A stretch of 5,792 bases of DNA from Deltaproteobacteria bacterium. Its GTDB lineage: Bacteria; Myxococcota_A; Polyangia; HGW-17; SLPX01. Position 1 is the first letter of the stretch. The number at the start of each line of letters is the position of its first letter. Below are positions 1 to 4,753 of this stretch, one piece after another. A program made the translations under genes and the position numbers. The notes beneath the pieces are model-generated. The model was not told the origin of the DNA. It did no database searches and worked only from the letters and a program-made list of their open reading frames with translations. The stretch spans positions 1 to 5,792 of the forward strand of contig JAABSF010000200.1 of assembly GCA_011390535.1 (NCBI GenBank). The letters are read 5' to 3'.

Positions 1-153
<153 letters not shown>

Positions 154-228
154 AAAAGTATTGAGTTTTCCGGAGATAAGCTCTCCGGAGGCTCTATCAT
201 TAGAATACAATCACAGAGTGTTAACCCA

Positions 229-252
229 CTCAAAGAACTTTACGATAAAGTT
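229..252 (-). promoter_or_regulatory. boxB/boxA-like rRNA antitermination element
   Basis: The minus strand reads AGTTCTTTGAG at 239-229, close to bacterial rRNA boxA sequences (E. coli core GCTCTTTAACA; Bacillus type TGTTCTTTGAAAAC). BoxA binds NusB-NusE and lets RNA polymerase transcribe long untranslated rRNA. Immediately 5' in the transcript is a 7-bp hairpin (AACTTTA, loop TCG, TAAAGTT; 252-236) in the usual boxB position. The 3' arm of that hairpin covers the first bases of boxA. The assignment rests on sequence resemblance and on its position in an rRNA leader. Confidence 0.6.
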
Positions 253-406
253 ATTCGGTGGAATTCAATTTCATCGCACCACTATTCAGCTTTCAAAAAT
301 CGAAACTTGGTCCCGGAAAACTCCGGGCATCCAAAGCCGTAATTTTATCGCAATCACAAAAAAGGTCAAGACTAGATTTTCATCATCTGAACTTTTTTTG
401 CATCAC

Positions 407-430
407 GAAAAGGAGGACTAAGTCTCTCCT
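407..430 (-). terminator. Terminator-like hairpin inside the rRNA leader
   Basis: In the rRNA transcript direction, AGGAG-(A)-GAC pairs with GTC-CTCCT around a TTA loop with one bulged base, and is followed by TTTTCG. The U run is short, so it would be a weak terminator or simply leader structure. It lies upstream of the boxA-like element in the transcript, about 70-95 nt after the predicted start. Confidence 0.3.
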
Positions 431-508
431 AAACAAACCCTGTGAAACAGGGTAGCAACCTCGACTCGAAAAAGCCTCTATAACTTTCTTTCCCGAGGTT
501 GAAGAGGG

Positions 509-558
509 CTGATAGCATCTACCGAAAAACTCGTCAACCTAAAAAACGAAAAAAATTC
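509..558 (-). promoter_or_regulatory. rRNA operon promoter with UP element
   Basis: On the minus strand, TTGACG (537-532, five of six to the -35 consensus) is followed by a 17-bp spacer and TATCAG (514-509, four of six to the -10 consensus). Upstream of the -35, positions 538-558 are almost wholly A/T with long T runs, like the UP element that binds the RNA polymerase alpha C-terminal domain at strong rRNA promoters. Right after the -10 comes a C-rich discriminator (GCCCTC region), the usual mark of stringently controlled stable-RNA promoters. Predicted start is near 502. No second tandem rRNA promoter of similar quality was seen. Confidence 0.75.
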
Positions 559-695
559 AGCTCGGACAAAATAGCGCAACCCTGCGTAATCTAACAACTA
601 AATGCCTGCTTGTTGAAAAAACAAGGGGTTTTTGAAAAAATTTTTAGAAAAAAGTTGTAGTTATTCCACGAAATAAGATCGGATTCTTCGCCTGT

Positions 696-718
696 GAGTA
701 TACTCTCGTTCAGAACGA
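696..718 (+). promoter_or_regulatory. Candidate -10 and adjacent palindromes for the glycosyltransferase gene
   Basis: TATACT at 699-704 matches five of six -10 consensus bases and would start a transcript near 711, about 35 nt before the GTG start. No good -35 lies 16-19 bp upstream, so the promoter may be weak or activator-dependent. The -10 sits inside a perfect 10-bp palindrome (GAGTATACTC, 696-705), directly followed by TCGTTC-A-GAACGA (706-718). These could be operator half-sites or a small 5' UTR hairpin. Confidence 0.35.
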
Positions 719-734
719 ATGGAACTTTAAGCTT

Positions 735-741
735 GGAAAGG
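735..741 (+). promoter_or_regulatory. Ribosome binding site GGAAAGG, start choice
   Basis: This purine-rich site is the only Shine-Dalgarno-like sequence near the start of the glycosyltransferase gene. It lies 4 nt before GTG (746) and 7 nt before TTG (749). The ATG at 770 has no comparable site at normal distance. This favours the GTG or TTG start over the ATG, although the TTG spacing is the more usual one. Confidence 0.5.
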
Positions 742-745
742 CTTC

Positions 746-1990
746 GTGTTGAAGATAAAACATCAGAAAATGAACCCAAAACCAAGCGACAACATAGCAA
801 AGGATAATAGATGTAAAGGTATCTACCTTGAGCCCTATTGGAGAGGATCACATAAAAATTTCGCTGAATCTCTTGAAAAACACTCTTCTTTTGATTTTCT
901 TTTTTTAGCGCTTCCGGGAAATCATTGGAAATGGAGAATGCTGGAGAGCCCACTCATGTTCTCCCGCACCCTCAAAAGCGTCGCCCTTGAAGATTACAGC
1001 TTGGTTTTTGCAAGCTCATACGTTCCTTTAGCACAGCTCTCCGGTCTTGTTCCTTCCATGGCGAGACTCCCTTCAATACTGTATTTTCATGAAAATCAGT
1101 TTGCATATCCAATCACCAGTGAAACAAAACCTGCGAATGATTTTCACTATGGTTTTATACAGGCTGTCTCTGCATGTGCAGCCACTATATGCTTATTTAA
1201 CAGCGCTTTTAACCGAGACACTTTCTTGGAACATCTCGCAGAACTTGTTTCCAAGCTTCCTGCACCAAAGCCAAAAGAGATTGTTTCCTCAATCGCAGAA
1301 AAAAGCAGGGTATTAGGTGTTCCCGTTGATATTACTCCAGCGGTAAAAACCCAAGAAATGTTGGATTCTCAACAAAACGGCATTCGACCGGCAGGCGCTC
1401 CCTCCGACACAATTCAAAAGAATCAAGATAGTGAACTCGGGCCGATTATTGTTTGGCCTCATAGGTGGGAAACCGACAAAAACCCTGCATCCTTTTTTGA
1501 GGCTCTCTTGGAGCTGAAAAGACAAAAAAAGAAGTTTCGCGTCATCGTGTGCGGTGGAGCTACAAAAAACCCTGAAATGAAGAATCTTTTCCAAACATGC
1601 AAAGAAACTTTTAGAAAAAACTCCCTGCATTGGGGTTATGCGGATTCCAGACAGGAATACCGGTCACTCTTGTCGATATCACATATCGCTGTTTCAACCG
1701 CAAAACATGAGTTTTTCGGCTTGGCCATGATGGAAGCCTGTGCTCTGGGATGCCGGCCTCTTGTACCCGATCGATTAGCCTATAAAGAACTCTACCCTGA
1801 GGAGTACCGCTATTCTACACAACAAGAGTTGATTTATGCGCTCGGCAGGCTATGCGATGACTGGACAAATAAAAAATTAAACCTCGAAGACATCAAAAGA
1901 AAAGCAATGAAAGTGAGTCGCCCTTTCCTCGCTGAAAATATTTGCCCTAAATATAACCGCCTATTCAACGAATTGAGTTTTTCCGGTTAA
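746..1990 (+). CDS. GTDC1/DUF3524-family glycosyltransferase, tRNA-queuosine mannosyltransferase-like
   Basis: This 414-residue cytosolic protein resembles animal GTDC1/QTMAN, which transfers mannose from GDP-mannose to queuosine in the tRNA-Asp anticodon. Visible N-terminal family motifs are EPYWRGSHKNF (29-39), LPGNHWKWRM (56-65), LYFHENQFAYP (112-122), DFHYGFIQAVSA (132-143) and FNSAFNRDTF (151-160). A variable linker (~197-231) leads to the GT4-type half with WPHRWETDKNP (237-247). The retaining GT-B signature follows in KHEFFGLAMMEA, where E322 and E330 form the E-x7-E pair. No signal peptide or membrane segment is seen. The first ~22 residues are not conserved, so GTG 746, TTG 749 or ATG 770 could be the start. 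It is divergent from the rRNA operon and shares its stop region with the convergent gene. Family membership is clear; the exact acceptor in this bacterium is inferred, since other GT4 substrates are possible. Confidence 0.87.
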   Translation: MLKIKHQKMNPKPSDNIAKDNRCKGIYLEPYWRGSHKNFAESLEKHSSFDFLFLALPGNHWKWRMLESPLMFSRTLKSVALEDYSLVFASSYVPLAQLSGLVPSMARLPSILYFHENQFAYPITSETKPANDFHYGFIQAVSACAATICLFNSAFNRDTFLEHLAELVSKLPAPKPKEIVSSIAEKSRVLGVPVDITPAVKTQEMLDSQQNGIRPAGAPSDTIQKNQDSELGPIIVWPHRWETDKNPASFFEALLELKRQKKKFRVIVCGGATKNPEMKNLFQTCKETFRKNSLHWGYADSRQEYRSLLSISHIAVSTAKHEFFGLAMMEACALGCRPLVPDRLAYKELYPEEYRYSTQQELIYALGRLCDDWTNKKLNLEDIKRKAMKVSRPFLAENICPKYNRLFNELSFSG

Positions 1991-4203
1991 AGTTTTTCGC
2001 GGAGAGGTTTGTATTGTTTTGCCCTCTCTTGTCCACGCAACACCCGCAAAGCACCATCTCTCAGTCCATCCATCTCTCGTTCGCCCGGATAAAACGTAAT
2101 ACCTATTTTTAGGACCGACAAATAGCTTCGGATCTTTTCGCGCAAAATAGCGGAGAGAGCCATTCCTCCGGTTACAATTATTTGATCGATCGGTCGGCCC
2201 TTAAATTTCGGTACATAAGAAGATATCTCAGCTGTAATCTGCTCCACCATAGCCTCAAAAACCAAAACAGCTTTTCTATCGTCTCTTTCTATTCGCTTTT
2301 CTACCTGACGCAGGTCATCGGTTCCAAGATAGGATTTTAACCCTCCTTGTCCCGTTAGTTTCTTTTTTAGTTCAACTTTAGAGATACCGGAGTAGCAAAG
2401 ATCAATAAGGTCCATTCCCGGCAAAGTGCCGGCACGGTTTGGAGACATAGGTCCATCAAAAAGAGCATTTTTTACTTTAACGCATCGCCCGCCGATATGG
2501 GCACCCACGGAAACACCTCCCCCGAGGTGGGCCACTATCAAGTTTAAGTCGACATATTCTCTGCCGTGCTTTTCCGCATATAATTTGGCTGCTGACTTTT
2601 GGCTCAGAGCATGCCAGGTGGCCTCTTGTTCTGATTCCTCCAACCCGGTGATGCGGGAGGTCTCATCCAGTTCGTCCACCACCGGCGGATCTACCACAAA
2701 TGCGGGTTTACCTTTTATGGAGGCGAGCTTATGGGCCAACCATGCGCCGAGGTTAGAAGGATGAACACCACCGATGCCCTCCGCCGTATGTTTGAGCATC
2801 ATATCATCTATGGCATAAGTCCCCCCGGTAACGGGAAGAATCAAACCTCCACGACCAACCACCGCATCAAAATCATCACTCCCCACCTCATTTTGTAAAA
2901 ACTCATTGATTTGTTCCAGGCGATAATCAAGCTGATGAATAAAACTGTCGCATCCTTCATATTCACCGGTTTCATGAGGAATCTCCTTTCCGGCAACCAC
3001 ATCCAGACCTTCATAAAAAGCCAACTTCGTAGACGTGGAGCCTGGGTTTAAAGCTAAAACCCTGTAACGAGGGAAAAAGTGATCTACCGGAGTGCGAGTG
3101 TAGGCAGGAGATTTAAACCACCTTAAAATAAGCGCCTTAGCACCTAGGACCAACTGCTCGGAGCTGCTTTGCCGGGAAAAATCCAACGCCCTGGAGTCAA
3201 TGCCCCCTATAAACAACACAATTCGAGCATCAGGATAGCGGGTAGAGTATATGTGATAGAGGACATTTCCAACATCCAGAGAAGGCACGACAAGGACATT
3301 TGTCCTGCCGGCCGCAGGGTGCTGCGAGTGAGCATCTTTCAGCTTTGTCCGAGCCGCCGACTCTGATAGAGCAACGCTGGCCTGGAGCTCCACATCTATG
3401 GAAACCGAATCATAAAATGGATCAGACTCTCTTAGCTTCAATAACCGCTCTTTAATTAAGGGTTCGGCGTTTCTAACCCTCATTACAGATGGTCCCTGTC
3501 CCGAGCCACGCGTGGAATATGAAAGCAGCGCTCCGTTGACAGACGGAAGAATATTAGTGGGAATCAAATCTCTCATGGTTTTGCAGCTTCCCACAGCGAT
3601 ATCAGCGAGCGCCTCGGGCGACGGTTCCGGGCTCAATGCCACATCAGCCATCATCATGAGATTTTTTTGGTAAACCCCCTCCGGATGATCATCCGGTAGA
3701 GCAAACAACGCCATCTCATAAACCGTCCCTCTTTTGGGAAAGATCCGCAGACAGGGAAGAAAAAACTCTCTGGAGGTATGTGTCAACCCTCCCAAAACCG
3801 CATCACAATATCCAAACTTAACCAAGAGAATCGAAAGATAAACAGCATCGTGCATCAACTCACGAGCCCTATGGATGGTCATCTCCCACCGATTCCCCTT
3901 GCTCGTCTCATAGAGAGCGCGGGCCATCTCTTCTAAAAGCTCCTTTTCCAAACCCGGGCTCTTGGGATTAAGAATGCTCACCCGATTCAAAAACCGATTC
4001 AACGAAACCCCATGCGCCGTACCATCGACTATCTTTTTTTCTATAACTTCTCTTCTCCCCACCAGGACGACGTTGGCACAAGACAAGAGTTTTGACGCTC
4101 CATTGATTACCCGATGGTCCTCTCCTTCCGGGAAAATGAGCGTCGGTTTGGGTTTATCTATCCCGCGCAACTGTTCGTCTATACAAGCTTCCAGATCGAA
4201 CAT
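1987..4203 (-). CDS. buk: Bifunctional phosphate acetyltransferase-like / butyrate kinase fusion
   Basis: One uninterrupted 738-residue ORF carries two enzymes normally encoded by adjacent genes. Residues ~1-360 are a phosphate acetyl/butyryltransferase-type domain: FPEGEDHRV (24-32), LSYSTRGSG (227-235), AAGRTNVLVVPSLDVGN (297-313) and DFSR (341-344). Its motifs are closer to Pta than to Ptb. Residues ~378-738 are a full-length butyrate kinase of the ASKHA fold: LALNPGSTSTKLAFYE (383-398), GRGGLILPVTGGTY (450-463), HPSNLGAW (481-488), FVVDPPVVDEL (502-512), VAHLGGGVSVGAH (557-569), SPNRAGTLP (587-595), IIVTGGMA (675-682) and YPGEREM (705-711). The expected joint reaction is acyl-CoA + Pi -> acyl phosphate, then acyl phosphate + ADP -> carboxylate + ATP, or the reverse for acid activation. 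The ATG start has AAAGGA 8 nt upstream. Several Pta active-site positions differ from consensus, so that half may have altered specificity or be weak. Acyl chain preference is not readable. Confidence 0.93.
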   Translation of the reverse strand: MFDLEACIDEQLRGIDKPKPTLIFPEGEDHRVINGASKLLSCANVVLVGRREVIEKKIVDGTAHGVSLNRFLNRVSILNPKSPGLEKELLEEMARALYETSKGNRWEMTIHRARELMHDAVYLSILLVKFGYCDAVLGGLTHTSREFFLPCLRIFPKRGTVYEMALFALPDDHPEGVYQKNLMMMADVALSPEPSPEALADIAVGSCKTMRDLIPTNILPSVNGALLSYSTRGSGQGPSVMRVRNAEPLIKERLLKLRESDPFYDSVSIDVELQASVALSESAARTKLKDAHSQHPAAGRTNVLVVPSLDVGNVLYHIYSTRYPDARIVLFIGGIDSRALDFSRQSSSEQLVLGAKALILRWFKSPAYTRTPVDHFFPRYRVLALNPGSTSTKLAFYEGLDVVAGKEIPHETGEYEGCDSFIHQLDYRLEQINEFLQNEVGSDDFDAVVGRGGLILPVTGGTYAIDDMMLKHTAEGIGGVHPSNLGAWLAHKLASIKGKPAFVVDPPVVDELDETSRITGLEESEQEATWHALSQKSAAKLYAEKHGREYVDLNLIVAHLGGGVSVGAHIGGRCVKVKNALFDGPMSPNRAGTLPGMDLIDLCYSGISKVELKKKLTGQGGLKSYLGTDDLRQVEKRIERDDRKAVLVFEAMVEQITAEISSYVPKFKGRPIDQIIVTGGMALSAILREKIRSYLSVLKIGITFYPGEREMDGLRDGALRVLRGQERAKQYKPLREKL

Positions 4204-4273
4204 TGTCTAATTCCTTTCACTTTAGCCCAAAATAGGGAACGCTGAACTGCAGATGTAGTAAGATATTTTTCTT

Positions 4274-4303
4274 TCTATAGATTATGTGCCGGAACAAACA
4301 CAA
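4274..4303 (-). promoter_or_regulatory. Weak candidate promoter for the Pta-Buk fusion gene
   Basis: The minus strand has TTGTGT (4303-4298), an 18-bp spacer and TATAGA (4279-4274), which would give a transcript with a ~65-nt 5' UTR. Both hexamers are only partial matches (three and four of six). The overlapping CATAAT is an alternative -10. It lies downstream of the terminator at 4348-4369, consistent with independent transcription of the fusion gene. Confidence 0.3.
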
Positions 4304-4347
4304 GACTATTCGAAATTCAAATAACATCTGAAAACTTTGACTTTTTC

Positions 4348-4369
4348 AAAAAAAAAGGAGCAATCCTTT
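4348..4369 (-). terminator. Intrinsic terminator after the Cys-rich lipoprotein gene
   Basis: Read on the minus strand, AAAGGA-TTGC-TCCTTT forms a 6-bp stem with a 4-nt loop, running directly into an uninterrupted run of T (nine in total counting the stem end). It lies about 70 nt past the lipoprotein stop. The stem is modest in GC, but the U tract is long. It would separate the exported-protein genes from the Pta-Buk gene on the same strand. Confidence 0.65.
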
Positions 4370-4440
4370 GCGGAAGAATCGGCCGGCTCTGCGAGCATGA
4401 TTGTCCGGATCTGAATGAGATCTTGTTGAACAAATAGAAT

Positions 4441-4662
4441 CTAATCGGTTGGCGTGGCGTCTTCAGTCTCTCCGGGTGGGCTGGTAAAAGATAGACAGAT
4501 CCCTGTCTCGGGCTGACACCATCTCTCCGGCGCGCCGGGGGTGTTACAATCGTCGTGGGTTTCGCAGCCTCCTTCAATGGAATCACCGGTATCGCAGGCT
4601 CCGGCAAAAAAACCAAAAAGAAGAAACATCGCAGCAGCGAAAAGCATTCCGACTGTTCTCAT
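4441..4662 (-). CDS. Small Cys-rich lipoprotein of unknown function
   Basis: This is a 73-residue precursor with a classical lipoprotein signal: a short basic N-terminus (R2), a hydrophobic core at residues 4-19, and lipobox A-G-A-C with the acylated Cys at 23. The ~50-residue mature chain has Cys at 33, 39, 49 and 56 in a C-x5-C-x9-C-x6-C pattern including HDDC and PETGIC. That resembles the small disulfide-knotted modules abundant in secreted proteins of Myxococcota and relatives. The tail is acidic and Thr/Pro-rich. Asp at +2 is an inner-membrane retention signal in E. coli, but may not act so here. A possible site AGAGGG is 11 nt before the ATG. It follows the repeat protein gene by 91 nt on the same strand and ends at a terminator. 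No function is recognised. Confidence 0.75.
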   Translation of the reverse strand: MRTVGMLFAAAMFLLFGFFAGACDTGDSIEGGCETHDDCNTPGAPERWCQPETGICLSFTSPPGETEDATPTD

Positions 4663-4707
4663 TTCAGAAAAAACCCTCTTTTTTAATCTCTGTAGACTCT
4701 TTGTTAA

Positions 4708-4736
4708 TTTTTACATCCGCTCAATCACAAAACCAA
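4708..4736 (-). promoter_or_regulatory. Weak candidate promoter for the lipoprotein gene
   Basis: TTGGTT (4736-4731), a 17-bp spacer and TAAAAA (4713-4708) lie in the 91-nt gap between the repeat protein and the lipoprotein. The spacing is ideal but the hexamers are poor (three and four of six), and no terminator is visible in the gap. Read-through from the upstream gene is therefore as likely as independent transcription. Confidence 0.22.
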
Positions 4737-4753
4737 AAAGAGCGCTTCCAAGA

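Larger units (their letters stand above)
154..502 (-). other. 16S rRNA operon leader (no protein gene)
   Basis: About 350 nt separate the predicted rRNA transcription start (~502) from the mature 16S end, and I see no credible coding region in it. In transcript order it holds these hairpins: an 8-bp stem at the very 5' end (494-501 with 456-463, about 30-nt loop); a 7-bp stem with a 3-nt loop (447-453/437-443); a terminator-like hairpin (411-430); a 6-bp GC-rich stem (322-327/312-317); the boxB/boxA-like element (229-252); and a perfect 8-bp stem (182-189/169-176) only 16 nt before the mature 16S. The last may help 5' processing. The classical long RNase III stem cannot be judged, because its 3' arm would lie downstream of 16S. 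Confidence 0.75.
559..745. other. Divergent intergenic control region
   Basis: This stretch separates the rRNA promoter from the glycosyltransferase gene. It contains a strongly A/T-rich block with runs of A and T (about 615-656) that could be curved or bind an architectural protein. It also has a 6-bp inverted repeat (609-614/620-625), and the candidate plus-strand -10 and palindromes listed separately. I see no gene in it; a minus-strand open frame through it is mostly antisense to the glycosyltransferase and has no family signature. Confidence 0.5.

Noticed and set aside
608..636. Inverted repeat CTTGTT/AACAAG followed by GGGGTTTTTT as a terminator
   Set aside because: The stem is A/T-rich and short, four G separate it from the T run, and there is no upstream plus-strand gene to terminate.
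706..718. TCGTTC-A-GAACGA as a LexA/SOS box
   Set aside because: The half-sites are in the inverse orientation (GTTC...GAAC) and the spacing of one base does not fit the GAAC-N4-GTTC pattern.
591..953. A 120-codon minus-strand frame in the divergent region
   Set aside because: More than half of it is antisense to the glycosyltransferase 5' end, it points against the best-supported gene, and its sequence has no recognisable motif or plausible ribosome site.
4204..4347. Sigma-54 promoter upstream of the Pta-Buk gene (GGCAC present)
   Set aside because: There is no GC element at the required distance from the GG, so the -24/-12 pattern is not met.
4317..4616. A 99-codon minus-strand frame overlapping the lipoprotein gene
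   Set aside because: It is in another frame of the lipoprotein gene, runs through the terminator hairpin and has a Pro/Arg-rich composition typical of shadow translation. The lipoprotein frame has a signal peptide and lipobox.
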